A stretch of DNA of 64,000 nucleotides, taken from Gemmatimonadota bacterium (GTDB lineage Bacteria; Gemmatimonadota; Gemmatimonadetes; Gemmatimonadales; Gemmatimonadaceae). The notes under the pieces were generated by a model, which worked only from the letters and a program-made list of their open reading frames with translations, was not told the origin of the DNA and did not search any database. The translations under genes were made by a program, and so were the position numbers. The stretch lies in assembly GCA_016704465.1 (NCBI GenBank), contig JADJAD010000006.1, forward strand, positions 186,001-250,000, given 5' to 3'. Shown here piece after piece: positions 38,910-48,368 of this stretch; the first letter of the stretch is position 1; every line of letters starts with the position of its first letter.

Positions 38910-39622
38910 GCCAAGGCGGGGCGGCCGTCCCGGCGTCGATCGCGCCGGGCGGCGCGCACATCGAGCTGCAGCTCGACGACAAGCTCTTCGTCAAGGACCC
39001 CAGGTCGTCACGCCTGGGCCGAGACATCGTCGACCACGGGATCCGCCTGCTCGACGAGATGGGGTACGAGGAGTTCACCTTTCGCAAGCTGGCCGACCGG
39101 ATCGGCACGACCGAAGCGTCGGTCTACCGGTACTTCCGGAGCAAGCACCTCCTCCTGCTCTACCTCACGTCCTACTACTGGAGCTGGCTGGAGTACCGGA
39201 TTGGCCTGGCCACTCGAAACATCGCCTCGGCCGAGGATCGGCTGCGTCTGGCATTGCAGGAGCTGACGCAGCCGATCACCAACGACGATTCCACACCGCG
39301 CATCGACGAGGCCGCCCTCTATCGCGTGGTGATGACGGAGTCGTCCAAGACGTACCTGCAGCGCGAGGTGGACGCAGAAAACCGGGAGGGCTTTTTCCGG
39401 AGCTATAAGCGTCTCTGCCGCGGCGTCGCCGACATCATCGTGGAGATCAACCCGGCGTATCCGTATCCGGTGGCGCTGGTCTCGACCGTGGTGGAGAGTT
39501 CGCACCGGCAGAAGTACTTCGCGGAGCACCTGCCGTCGCTGACGGAGGTGCAGCTGCCCTCGCTCGACCGCTCGACCACCGCCTTCCTCACGGAGCTGGT
39601 GTTCCAGGCAATCGGTCGGTAG
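38906..39622 (+). CDS. TetR/AcrR-family transcriptional regulator
   Basis: 238 aa from GTG 38906, which overlaps the carbonic anhydrase stop by 4 bp (GTGA), indicating coupled translation. About 35 extra residues precede the helix-turn-helix (LGRDIVDHGIRLLDEMGYEEFTFRKLADRIGTTEASVYRYFRSKHLLL), which is well conserved. The C-terminal ligand domain is helical. It likely autoregulates the operon through the inverted repeat at 36678-36701. The ligand is unknown. Confidence 0.9.
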   Translation: MSQGGAAVPASIAPGGAHIELQLDDKLFVKDPRSSRLGRDIVDHGIRLLDEMGYEEFTFRKLADRIGTTEASVYRYFRSKHLLLLYLTSYYWSWLEYRIGLATRNIASAEDRLRLALQELTQPITNDDSTPRIDEAALYRVVMTESSKTYLQREVDAENREGFFRSYKRLCRGVADIIVEINPAYPYPVALVSTVVESSHRQKYFAEHLPSLTEVQLPSLDRSTTAFLTELVFQAIGR

Positions 39623-39777
39623 CGAACCGACAGTCGCGCGCAAGACTCCCGATGGCCTGAGCGCACGGCTGTCCCGCCGGCACGCGCACGCTCGATCGCC
39701 TGCTCCCGTCTCACAACCCGGCCGTCACAACTCGACCCGCTCGCGTGTTCTACCCGCAAACCCACGGGAGAACAGAC

Positions 39778-42222
39778 GTGCCGTTGACCCCGCTCCGCGC
39801 TGGCGCCCGAGCGTGCGCCCTACTGTGCGCCCTCTTCGCGCTGCCGACCTCCAACGTGCTCGCTCAGGTGCGCGGCGCGGCCGCCGCGACCGACTCGGGA
39901 CCGCAAGGAACGATCGTCGGCACCATCGTGGATTCCTCGACGCAGCGTCCGATCGCGGGAGTGGAGGTGCGATTGCTCGGCGCGACTCGCCGGGCCGTCT
40001 CAGACCTCGGCGGCAAGTTCCAACTGCGCGGTGTGTCACCTGGGCGACACCAACTCGAGGGGCGTCGACTGGGCTATCAGTTCGCGACCAGGTCGGTAGT
40101 GGTCTCCGACGACGGTACGAGCGTGCACGTGCGCTTCGCCCTTGTTGCCGCTCCGTTCCGGCTGGCGGAGGTGACGGTGGCGCCCGGGTCGTTCTCGTTC
40201 CTGGAAGCCGGCCCGTCGACGCGGCAGTCGATCTCGCGCGCCGAGATCGAGACCGCGCCTTTCGGCGAGGACCTCTTTCGCGCCATGAACCGGCTCCCGG
40301 GACTCTCATCGGGGGACTATGGCGCGCACTTCTCGATTCGTGGCGGGCGCCACGACGAGACGCTGATCCTGCTCGACGGCCTTGAGATCTACGAGCCGTA
40401 CCATCTCAAGGACTTCAACGAGGGAGCCTTGAGCATCATCGACGTGGAGGCCATCGACGGCGTGGAACTGCTCACGGGCGGCTTTCCCGCGCACTACGGC
40501 GACCGACGCAGCGGCGTCATGAACATCTCGGCACGCACGCCGCGCGAGGACGGCACGCACCTGAGCTTTGGCGCCAGCTTGACGAACGCCCACGCGCTGG
40601 CCGAGGGGACGTTCGCCGATAGAAAAGGCGCCTGGCTCGTGTCAGGGCGACGCGGATTCGTCGACGCGCTGCTCAGCCTCATCAGCAAGAACGAGACGAA
40701 GGCACCGACGTATCAGGATGCCTTCGCGACCGTGCGGTACAAGCTGCGCCCCAACCACACCCTGGCGCTCAATGCCCTGCACGCGAGCGATCGCTACAAG
40801 TTCACGATCAAGGGCACGACCGGATTCGCCGACTCGATTCGCACGGTCGAGGCGGCGAACAACAGCTACGGCAACTCTTACGCATGGCTCACGCTGCGTT
40901 CGCTGTTCGGGCAATACCTGAGCGCACGCTCGCTCGTGTCGGTCGGCACGGTCACCGCACGGCGCGAAGGCGACGAGCACCATGCGTTGATACCGCTCGA
41001 GTACTACGGCGTGAAGGGGACGCGAGACTTCACCGTCGTCGGCCTCAAGCAGGACTACAGCTTCCAGCGTTCCGAGCGCATGGTGCTGGACTGGGGCTTC
41101 GATGCCCGATCGCTCCGCGCCGACTTCGACTGGATCAACCGGGTGACGCAGAACCCCGACGACCCGACCCCCGATACGCTCGGCTACTACCCGCGCACGA
41201 CCGTTCGGGCCAAGAAGACGAAGGGAACGACGCTCGGCGCCTACGTCAGCGATCGGCTCCAGGTCGCCGGCCCGGTCACCCTTGAACTCGGCCTGCGATA
41301 CGACGGCGCTGACTACACTGGCGATCGCAACTGGAGTCCCCGACTGCACACGCTGGTGCGGCTCTCGGACAACAGTTCGCTGCGCGCCGGTTGGGGAGTG
41401 TACCGGCAGCGCCAGATGATCAACGACGAGAACGCATTCGACCGCCTGAATCGGTACTTTCCGTCCGAGCGGTCGAGGCAATGGACGCTGGGGTACGAGC
41501 GCCGCGACGGCGCGAACGGGTCGTTCCGCGCCGAGCTGTATCACAAGTCGGGCGACAACCTTCGCCCCATCCTGCGCAATTGGAAGGGCGGCCTCAACGT
41601 CTTTCCCGAGTCGGCCGAGGACCGCATCCTCGTGTACACGGACGAGACGACGTCGCGCGGGCTGGAGTTGTACCTCGATCGCTCGTTCGGTCGACGCCTG
41701 ACGCTGCGTTCGGGCTACTCGCTCGCCAAGGTCGAGGAACGCGTGTCACGCATTGACAACGTCAACGACCGGCTGCGCCTGGTGTTCGACTCCACGCATG
41801 CGTGGCCGCAGGATCAGCGGCACGCGCTGAATCTCGACCTCAGCTACCGCACGCGCGGGGCGTGGACCATCACCTCGGCGTACACATTCCACACCGGCTG
41901 GCCGTACACCGCCGAGCTCGGGGTTCCCGTGCTCCGGCGCAACGGCACGATGGACCTCGCGGTGCGTCCGGATTCGCTGTACGGCGGGCGGCTGCCCAAC
42001 TACCAGCGCCTCGACGTGCGCGCCACCCGGCGCAAGGTGACGCCGAACGGGGAGTTCCGCTTCTTTTTCGAGCTCATCAACCTCACGAATCACGACAACG
42101 TGCTCGGCTACGACGTGTTCACCGTGCGCGACGCCCAGGGTGTGGCGCACCTGGTGCGCGACACCGAGTCGTGGTTCACCATCCTGCCATCGCTGGGGGT
42201 GAGCTGGAGCAAGCGGTTCTAG
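39778..42222 (+). CDS. TonB-dependent outer-membrane receptor with CarboxypepD_reg-like domain
   Basis: 814 aa. GTG 39778 was chosen for the GGGAG about 8 bp upstream and the signal peptide it opens (ACALLCALFALPTSNVLAQ). Residues about 45-130 are the carboxypeptidase-regulatory domain (GTIVGTIVDSSTQRPIAGVEV). The plug (NRLPGLSSGDYGAHFSIRGG, LDGLEIYEPYHL) and the barrel follow, ending WSKRF. The ligand is unknown. Its stop TAG shares the palindrome CTAG with the stop of the convergent VF530 gene. No lipoprotein partner is adjacent, unlike the receptor at 6.9 kb. Confidence 0.92.
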   Translation: MPLTPLRAGARACALLCALFALPTSNVLAQVRGAAAATDSGPQGTIVGTIVDSSTQRPIAGVEVRLLGATRRAVSDLGGKFQLRGVSPGRHQLEGRRLGYQFATRSVVVSDDGTSVHVRFALVAAPFRLAEVTVAPGSFSFLEAGPSTRQSISRAEIETAPFGEDLFRAMNRLPGLSSGDYGAHFSIRGGRHDETLILLDGLEIYEPYHLKDFNEGALSIIDVEAIDGVELLTGGFPAHYGDRRSGVMNISARTPREDGTHLSFGASLTNAHALAEGTFADRKGAWLVSGRRGFVDALLSLISKNETKAPTYQDAFATVRYKLRPNHTLALNALHASDRYKFTIKGTTGFADSIRTVEAANNSYGNSYAWLTLRSLFGQYLSARSLVSVGTVTARREGDEHHALIPLEYYGVKGTRDFTVVGLKQDYSFQRSERMVLDWGFDARSLRADFDWINRVTQNPDDPTPDTLGYYPRTTVRAKKTKGTTLGAYVSDRLQVAGPVTLELGLRYDGADYTGDRNWSPRLHTLVRLSDNSSLRAGWGVYRQRQMINDENAFDRLNRYFPSERSRQWTLGYERRDGANGSFRAELYHKSGDNLRPILRNWKGGLNVFPESAEDRILVYTDETTSRGLELYLDRSFGRRLTLRSGYSLAKVEERVSRIDNVNDRLRLVFDSTHAWPQDQRHALNLDLSYRTRGAWTITSAYTFHTGWPYTAELGVPVLRRNGTMDLAVRPDSLYGGRLPNYQRLDVRATRRKVTPNGEFRFFFELINLTNHDNVLGYDVFTVRDAQGVAHLVRDTESWFTILPSLGVSWSKRF

Positions 42223-42485
42223 CCCCCGGTCGTCGTGCCGTGCCGGCGTCGACGCATGACGTCGAGATACATCCGCTCCACCTTCTCGCGCGCCCAGGGC
42301 GTGCGTCGCAGGAACTTGAGGCTCGAGGAGACGCTCGGGTCGCTCGTGAAGCAGGCAATGCGCACCCGCCGCGCCATCTTCTCCCATCCGATGGACTCCA
42401 CCAGCTCGCTCAGCATGCGTTCGAGGGTGATTCCGTGGAGCGGGTTGCGCGTCTGGTCGGGCGGGGAATCAGGGGGGGTAACCAT
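42219..42485 (-). CDS. VF530-family (DUF2132) DNA-binding protein
   Basis: 88 aa, the usual length of the family. It contains the VF530 signature almost completely: NPLHGITLERMLSELVE, ACFTSDPSVSSSLKFLRRTPWAREKVE. The family has a small helical fold with DNA-binding ability reported for the founding structure; its cellular role is unclear. The stop overlaps the TonB receptor stop by 4 bp. Confidence 0.92.
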   Translation of the reverse strand: MVTPPDSPPDQTRNPLHGITLERMLSELVESIGWEKMARRVRIACFTSDPSVSSSLKFLRRTPWAREKVERMYLDVMRRRRHGTTTGG

Positions 42486-42536
42486 GGACCGTGAAGGATC
42501 GCTGCGGGAGAAGGCGTGCGCCCGGAGCGCCCTCGG

Positions 42537-42908
42537 CTATGGTGATGTCCCGGGGCGCGAATAGGCGACGAGCACACTCGTTCCGGCCAGGCATCCGCCG
42601 ATAACGAGCGACATGGCCAGGATGCCAGGGCCGGCAGTCGCATCCAGCAGGTACGCCGTGCCGACTGCCAGCAGCGTCGCGACGATCAGGATGATGACGG
42701 CCTGGCGGACCACGGCCCGACGGGTACGACGCCGTCCGATTGCCGCCGCCAAGACGCCGGCGGTGAACAACGACGTGACGAGGGCCATCCACATCACGCG
42801 GCCATCTCCATCGGATGACCACTGGCGCGCGAGTCCAATGCACAGGGGAGCCGCCCCAAGCAGGGCGGCAGCGACAAGACTCACCTGCTGTGCAGCGGTT
42901 CGCTTCAT
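42537..42908 (-). CDS. Small unknown membrane protein
   Basis: 123 aa with four likely membrane helices (VSLVAAALLGAAPLCIGL, MWMALVTSLFTAGVLAAAIG, AVIILIVATLLAVGTAYLL, ILAMSLVIGGCLAGTSVLVA) and a basic loop between helices 2 and 3. I recognise no family. It lies upstream of the VF530 gene on the same strand and may be cotranscribed (51-bp gap). Confidence 0.65.
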   Translation of the reverse strand: MKRTAAQQVSLVAAALLGAAPLCIGLARQWSSDGDGRVMWMALVTSLFTAGVLAAAIGRRRTRRAVVRQAVIILIVATLLAVGTAYLLDATAGPGILAMSLVIGGCLAGTSVLVAYSRPGTSP

Positions 42909-43047
42909 GTATGGGCTCCGGGAAGGGATCGTGACCTATCATCCACCATGATCCGCACGGACACAAGGATCGGGCGTGTGGAAGGTGCTCGTGGATCGTG
43001 CGGGCAGCGGAGCGGCGACACCACGACGGCAGGCCGACGCGCGCATG

Positions 43048-44646
43048 CTATCGCCCGGGCGCGCTCGCGCACGGAGCGGCCGGCGGCTGCGGCCTGCCGA
43101 GGCGCCGATACTCCGCCTCGATCTCCCGCTCGAGCGCGGTGACGCGTGCGGTCGCCCCAGTGCGGCAGTAGCCCTCGCGCAGCTGCGACAGGAGCTCGGG
43201 GGCATCGTGCAGGGGAGGCTCAGATCGATTCTCGGCGTTGATGCGCCTCGTCATCTCCCGCATGTTCTCGAGCTGGAAGATCGCGCCGCGCGCGCCGCGC
43301 TGCCACACCCCGCGCGAGGCGAAGAACGCCCCGAGCGCGGTGTGAAAGCGCCGAATGCGTGGCAGGTCCTGCAACTCATAGGCGTTCATCTTACCACCGA
43401 ATACGCCGTCGATCATTCGATCGAGCCGCTGCGAATCGGCGGCCATGTTGGCCGGTTGGGCATACAGGACTGCGAGTGGAAAGATGAAATCGATGTCGCT
43501 CCAGCGTGGCAGCTGGCTGCCTGACCAAGGCATGCCAAGCGACGCTTCGTAGTACTTGAGCGCCGTCTGGTCGTCGTCGCGCGTGTCGTACCACCTCCCG
43601 ATGCTGCCCAACACGGTGCTCCAGGCGCTGCGCCGTGCGCCGCTGGCGTTCCACCAACTTCGCGCTGGCAGCTCGGCGCCGAGCACTCGCGCCGACGCTG
43701 CGGGGTTGGTCGCGTACGCCGCGAGCAACTCGTCGACGCCCGCGGCCGTACTCGGCTCGGCCTTGGCTATGCCTTGTAGCCGCGAGACGTGACTGCTCGC
43801 GATATCCGGCGGACCGAGTTGCTGCGTGGCGAAGTTGAGGGCCAGCAGGATGAGGCAGCTGTCCGCCACGGTCGCGTTCACCGCCCCACCGCGACGCCAT
43901 CGGGCCGACGAGAGCGCCTCGTACATGGCGTCGGCGACCTGGGGAGAGTGTCGCGGGTCGGAGCTCCAGGCCGAGGCGAGTCGCAGCAGCGAATCGGCGG
44001 CCGGGCGGGCGGCAAATGCACGCAAGAGCCCCTCGCGGGCGCCGGCCAGCGTGGAGTCGGCCCGCAGCGCGGCCCGGTACGTCGCAGCCGCGCTGTCCGG
44101 TTGGCGGAGCGCCGCGTATTCGCCCGCCGCGTTCATGAGGAAGGCCCCGCGCGCCGGGTGTTCGGTGCGACCCGCTGCAAGGAACCGACTCAGCGCCTCG
44201 CGATGGTTGCCGGCGTCACGCAGCAGCAGCCCGGCGTTGTTGTGGGCCGCGCCGAGAAAGCGGGCAGAATCGATGGCGATGGCGGCGTCGTAGTCCCGGA
44301 GGACGTTGGCGATCGCGACGACCGCCGAGTCACCGTCCGTCGATCCACGCCGCAGCTGCAACCAGGCGCTCGCGCGTCCGAAATAGGCGTCGGCGAGGAT
44401 TCCTTCGTCGCGGAACGAGCCGGGGATCAACCCGATGGTCGCGATGACGCGGCCGTACTGCGTGGCCGCGGCGCGATGGTCGCCGGCAGCAGTGCGCGAC
44501 TGGGCCGCCACGCGCGCCATGCGAATGGTATCGAGTCGCGCCGTGACCTGCCGGGTTGCGCCCGATGACTGGGCCGATAGCGTGGGCGAGCTTCCGGCGG
44601 CGCCGACCATCAGCCCGACCACCCCGAGGCCCGTGATGGCGCGCAT
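43048..44646 (-). CDS. Unknown exported TPR-like protein
   Basis: 532 aa. The signal peptide (MRAITGLGVVGLMVGAAGSSPTLSAQ) starts at ATG 44646. Residues about 40-230 are helical repeats with TPR-like spacing (AAATQYGRVIA, AAHNNAGLLLRDAGNHREALSRFL). The rest is helical and unrecognised. Its ATG overlaps the TGA of the upstream gene by one base, so it is the last gene of a three-gene operon of unknown function. Confidence 0.75.
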   Translation of the reverse strand: MRAITGLGVVGLMVGAAGSSPTLSAQSSGATRQVTARLDTIRMARVAAQSRTAAGDHRAAATQYGRVIATIGLIPGSFRDEGILADAYFGRASAWLQLRRGSTDGDSAVVAIANVLRDYDAAIAIDSARFLGAAHNNAGLLLRDAGNHREALSRFLAAGRTEHPARGAFLMNAAGEYAALRQPDSAAATYRAALRADSTLAGAREGLLRAFAARPAADSLLRLASAWSSDPRHSPQVADAMYEALSSARWRRGGAVNATVADSCLILLALNFATQQLGPPDIASSHVSRLQGIAKAEPSTAAGVDELLAAYATNPAASARVLGAELPARSWWNASGARRSAWSTVLGSIGRWYDTRDDDQTALKYYEASLGMPWSGSQLPRWSDIDFIFPLAVLYAQPANMAADSQRLDRMIDGVFGGKMNAYELQDLPRIRRFHTALGAFFASRGVWQRGARGAIFQLENMREMTRRINAENRSEPPLHDAPELLSQLREGYCRTGATARVTALEREIEAEYRRLGRPQPPAAPCASAPGR

Positions 44647-45659
44647 CACGGATTCCTCGGCGCCGCCAGGCCGCCGGCGCCGAGTGACGACGACAGCGGC
44701 GTGTACTCCTGCAGGTGCACGCTCGCCGTGGTGACCCTGGCGTCGCGCGCCTTCTGCCTGAAGAGCGTGTCGGAGCCGGAACGATCGCGCCAGCGGAAGA
44801 CGCTCATCTCGCAGGCGTAGAAGCCGCGATTGGTGCGTCGGCACGGTGCGAGCACCAGCTCGCCCGTGTCGGAGACGATGTCACCGCTCGTGGTCGTCGA
44901 CGGCATCGCGAGACGCACGAGGAACTTCGGCGCCGGCGCATCGGCCGCGCGCAGCGAGTCGGCGGGCAAGCGCACATCGGCCGACGGACGCGTGGGATCG
45001 AGCACCACGACGCCCGTCAGCGGCAACCGCCCGATCACGTTGGCGAGGATGCGCGGACCGAACGTATCCAGTCGGCGGGCAAGGGAATCTGCCCACACGA
45101 CGCGCATCCGATCGGGGGTCCAGTCGGTCGCCGGACGCAGCGCCACGAAGAGAAACTGCTCGAACTCCACTTCCTCGGGGGCGGCGCCGAACTGCCGTGC
45201 GCGCCCCTGCAGCGCGACCACCATCTTCACCGCACTCGCGTCCGTGCTGCGCTGCATGAGGGTGATGGACACCGTATCCTGCGTCGGCGCCCCGCCGCTA
45301 CTCCACTCGGCAAAGCGGTAGCGCGTGTCGAACAGCACGCGCACGGCATCCGTCAGGGCACGCTCCAACGCCACGCAGTTGGAGCCGCACGACCCGCCCG
45401 AGCCGTCCAGCTTGCGCCGGTAGAGGTCCGACTCGATCTGCACCCGCAGCGCCACCCGCGGACGGACGGCCGCGAATACGGCACCGAGCGCGCTGTCGGC
45501 GGCGAGACGATCGCCGAATGGGGCACGAATCGCGGGGCGTGCCGTCGCGTACCCGTTCGCCACGGGCATGATGCCGCCGGAGAGCAACAGCGTGACCGAG
45601 GCGAGCGCGGTCGTGATCCGCGCCCTACGGGGCGACAAGCTTCGAGGTGACGCCGTCAT
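44646..45659 (-). CDS. Unknown exported protein
   Basis: 337 aa. An arginine-rich start is followed by ITTALASVTLLLSGGIMPVANG, a likely signal or anchor. The mature part is beta-rich with four to six cysteines (SCGSNC, LAPCRRTNRGFYACEMS) that could pair outside the cytoplasm. I recognise no family. The first 35 bp overlap the end of the upstream gene and the stop overlaps the next start, so the three are translated together. Confidence 0.75.
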   Translation of the reverse strand: MTASPRSLSPRRARITTALASVTLLLSGGIMPVANGYATARPAIRAPFGDRLAADSALGAVFAAVRPRVALRVQIESDLYRRKLDGSGGSCGSNCVALERALTDAVRVLFDTRYRFAEWSSGGAPTQDTVSITLMQRSTDASAVKMVVALQGRARQFGAAPEEVEFEQFLFVALRPATDWTPDRMRVVWADSLARRLDTFGPRILANVIGRLPLTGVVVLDPTRPSADVRLPADSLRAADAPAPKFLVRLAMPSTTTSGDIVSDTGELVLAPCRRTNRGFYACEMSVFRWRDRSGSDTLFRQKARDARVTTASVHLQEYTPLSSSLGAGGLAAPRNP

Positions 45660-46587
45660 GCAGCAGTACCTCCCGCATCCAGAGTGTGCTGTCATTCGCG
45701 TCGACCGCGAACAGCCGCAGTCGTTGCTCCGCACGCAACGGTCGACGCGTGAACCGCGCATGCGCCCCGTTGACCCAGGCACCCAGGACTAACGAATCAA
45801 TGCCGCCGGCGAGCTGTTCTGCCTCTCCGCGCCACTGCGTCGCGGCATCGGCGGGCACCTCGGAGTTCATGAAGCCGAACAGGATGGCGCCCGGGGTGGA
45901 TACCGTGTCGATCGCCAGCGTGTCGCCGGTGAGCATCTCCAGCACGAAGATACGCATGGGCCGGGGACTCGCCATCTCGAACAGTGCCTGCTTGCCGGGG
46001 AGCGCGGCGAGCACACTCGGCAGTTCGAAGTCATCGGGATACTCGAGTGAGGTAGGGCGCCATGGCAGCACGCGACGCTCGTCGGGGGTCAAGTGCGACG
46101 CGGAACGCAGCCACACGGTGCGTCCTGCCGGCCACGTCCACACCCAGAAATAGCGCGGCCCGCTCCCGCGTCGCAGTCGAAGCGAGTCGGACGGAGCGAG
46201 CGAATCGCCGGCGGCGCGGGCCACGTCGCCCTTGTGCAGGTGGATCCACGTGGCATCGCTAGGCGCCCCTTTCACCGCCACGGTGTTGACGAAGCAACTC
46301 GTGCACATGGCGGTGGCAAAGACGAACGCGGTCGACATCCACACCATCGGTCGTCGGAGTCGCGCGGCCAGCCAGACCGCGAAGGCTTCCTTCGGGTCCT
46401 TCGGCAGGAAGCCCCATACCATGCCCACGGCGCCGAACGCAGGAATCTGGCTCAGGAAGACCGACATGCCCGGCGGCCAGTTGAGCGCGAACCAGAGCCC
46501 CGCCGCGATCTCGAAGACCAGCAGGACCCCGATGGCCCGCACCTCGAGCGGCAGCGGGGCGGGCGGTGGCAGCGGCGGACTGGTCAC
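45625..46587 (-). CDS. Unknown membrane-anchored protein, first gene of a three-gene operon
   Basis: 320 aa. It has three N-terminal membrane helices (VRAIGVLLVFEIAAGLWFAL, QIPAFGAVGMVWGFL, MVWMSTAFVFATAMCTSCFV) and a beta-rich C-terminal domain of about 220 residues, probably periplasmic. There are no recognisable catalytic motifs. It overlaps the following gene by 35 bp. Confidence 0.75.
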   Translation of the reverse strand: MTSPPLPPPAPLPLEVRAIGVLLVFEIAAGLWFALNWPPGMSVFLSQIPAFGAVGMVWGFLPKDPKEAFAVWLAARLRRPMVWMSTAFVFATAMCTSCFVNTVAVKGAPSDATWIHLHKGDVARAAGDSLAPSDSLRLRRGSGPRYFWVWTWPAGRTVWLRSASHLTPDERRVLPWRPTSLEYPDDFELPSVLAALPGKQALFEMASPRPMRIFVLEMLTGDTLAIDTVSTPGAILFGFMNSEVPADAATQWRGEAEQLAGGIDSLVLGAWVNGAHARFTRRPLRAEQRLRLFAVDANDSTLWMREVLLHDGVTSKLVAP

Positions 46588-46659
46588 GATCGCGGGGTGT
46601 GCACGGCGCTACGATGCACCCCGCGCCGCTCGGGACGCAAGCAAGCGCCTTGATTCCCC

Positions 46660-47727
46660 CTACACCACCGCAGTCAGGTGCGCCGCCGACAGGTCGTTCA
46701 GGGCGCGGATTTCCTGGCACTTCCGGGGGTCGGCGAAGTCGATCATCACGATGTTGGGGAAGAAACTGCGCCGCTGCTGCGCCGCCGCCAGCGGGTTGGT
46801 CGACGGGAGCGACACGCGGGCGTTCACGAAGTCGCCCAGTCCTTGGCCCCACAGCCGCTTCATCTTCGCCACGTTAGGCGCGTCCCACATCCCATCATCA
46901 CGCTTCTGGATGCTCTCGATGAGACCCGTGGTCGTCCAGTACATCATCCCGATGATGGCCGGATTCTGCAGCGCGCTGGCGCCCAGCATGAGCTTCGACT
47001 GCTTCTTGGTGTTCTGCTTGAGCTTGTTGACCGGATTGAAGGGCGACGTGCCGCCCTTTCCGTAGTATTGGAGTCCCTCGTACTGATCAGTGTACGAAGC
47101 GCCCTCGGCGGTCAGGTTCTTGAAGGTCAGGATGCCGTGTACCGCCTGCTGCACCTCGGCCAATCCCTTGGTGGAGAAGAGCACGACGACCTTGCCCTTG
47201 AGCTGTTTGAGGGTCCGGGTGTTGATGTTGCCACCGCCGGTGTACAGCGCCAGGCCCAGCACCTTCTCGCATGCGTCGGCGATCAACCCCCAGTTGGTGC
47301 ACTTGTCGAACTTGAGGATCAGGAACTCCGAGCCCCCGATCTCCGAGTGCACGAAGTTGCGTGCCTGCTGCAGCATGTCGGTCAGCCCCAGGCCAAAGGC
47401 GCCGCCGGCAAGTTTCGATTGGGTGACACGCACCGGGTCGTTGGTCCCCTTCAGCACGACGTTGCGATCCAGCTTCATCACCACCTTGTCGTCGGCATGG
47501 AAGGCGCGCAACTCGGCCACCGGACGCCCCGACGCGTGCTTCGCACTGGTGACCGCGGCCGCAACGCGGATGTCGAAGAACCGCACGCCCTCCTTCGCCT
47601 GCTCCATGATGTTGAGCGTTTGCGTCTGCACTCCGCTTCCACCGCCGGTAATGCCGGCGTCGTGCGTTCCGGCGATGACGATTTCGTTGAGCTGGCGATG
47701 CTTCCCGAGTTCGTAATAGGTGACCAT
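46660..47727 (-). CDS. Phosphatidylinositol-specific phospholipase C-like (PI-PLC X domain) protein
   Basis: 355 aa. The N-terminus has IVIAGTHDAGI with the first catalytic His and adjacent Asp, then GVRFFDIRV. The second His is probably in RAFHADDKVV, followed by the family pattern LTDMLQQARNFVHSE...SEFLILKFDK. No signal peptide is present at the conserved start, unlike secreted bacterial PI-PLCs. It may cleave phosphodiesters of lipids or other polyols. It stands alone between unknown genes. Confidence 0.8.
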   Translation of the reverse strand: MVTYYELGKHRQLNEIVIAGTHDAGITGGGSGVQTQTLNIMEQAKEGVRFFDIRVAAAVTSAKHASGRPVAELRAFHADDKVVMKLDRNVVLKGTNDPVRVTQSKLAGGAFGLGLTDMLQQARNFVHSEIGGSEFLILKFDKCTNWGLIADACEKVLGLALYTGGGNINTRTLKQLKGKVVVLFSTKGLAEVQQAVHGILTFKNLTAEGASYTDQYEGLQYYGKGGTSPFNPVNKLKQNTKKQSKLMLGASALQNPAIIGMMYWTTTGLIESIQKRDDGMWDAPNVAKMKRLWGQGLGDFVNARVSLPSTNPLAAAQQRRSFFPNIVMIDFADPRKCQEIRALNDLSAAHLTAVV

Positions 47728-48368
47728 GTCGCAAGCGACTCCGGTGCGGGTGTGCCTCGTCGGGGCGTCGGGGCGTAGCGACGAGTGTCAGCGGGAGCAG
47801 GAGCGAAAGCACCAGCGACGCTGAATGCTGCACGAGGAAACGCGGCGGCGCCGGTAGGCGACAGCGCGCGGGCAGCGAGACCGAATCGGGACGAGCGACC
47901 GCGCGCGCCGAGCGCCGCGGGGGGGGGGAAATAGTACGGGACCCGAGCCCGCAGTGGCAAGGTTGCCCGCATTGCGACCGCGCACACCGCCAGGTGTCGC
48001 CCGAAGTCGCGCGATGATCGCCCGGGCCAGGAGAGCCCTGAAGCGGCGGGGATTCAGGCGAACGACTCGCCATCGTCAGGATCAGGCACGCGCGAGGACG
48101 TTCGGCATTCGCACGATCTTCCCAAACCCGGGCTCGCTTCATCGTGAGCTTGGGCCCCCCAGAGAGCGCGCCGTGACCCAGCTCGACACGAACAAACTCG
48201 AGAGCCTGCTCGTCGGCCAGCAGCTGGCGCGGAAGCACCCCGATCATGCGCTGAACAACGCCGAGAACTACGCGCAGTTGCCAAGGCGGTCCTGCTCCAG
48301 CTGCGGTTCGCGCCACCGCGGGCAGCCTGCATACAGGGTGAGCCGGCGCGGTGCGCGCCCCGCGCCGC
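47728..48368. other. Intergenic region (641 bp) with a G10 tract
   Basis: It holds a run of ten G (47919-47928), a low-quality stretch without codon bias, and a possible broken small gene at 48172-48350 (separate entry). No promoter, RNA gene or repeat is convincing. Confidence 0.5.
48172..48350 (+). pseudogene. Possible broken small gene
   Basis: From GTG 48172 the frame reads TQLDTNKLESLLVGQQLARK then HPDHALNNAENYAQL with protein-like codon use. Near 48280 the frame decays, but a one-base shift continues AKAVLLQLRFAPPRA. This could be a frameshifted remnant. No family is recognised and support is weak. Confidence 0.25.

Noticed and set aside
42939..43205. Arg/Ser-rich frame near 43 kb
   Set aside because: Low complexity and out of frame with the TPR-like gene that covers the area.
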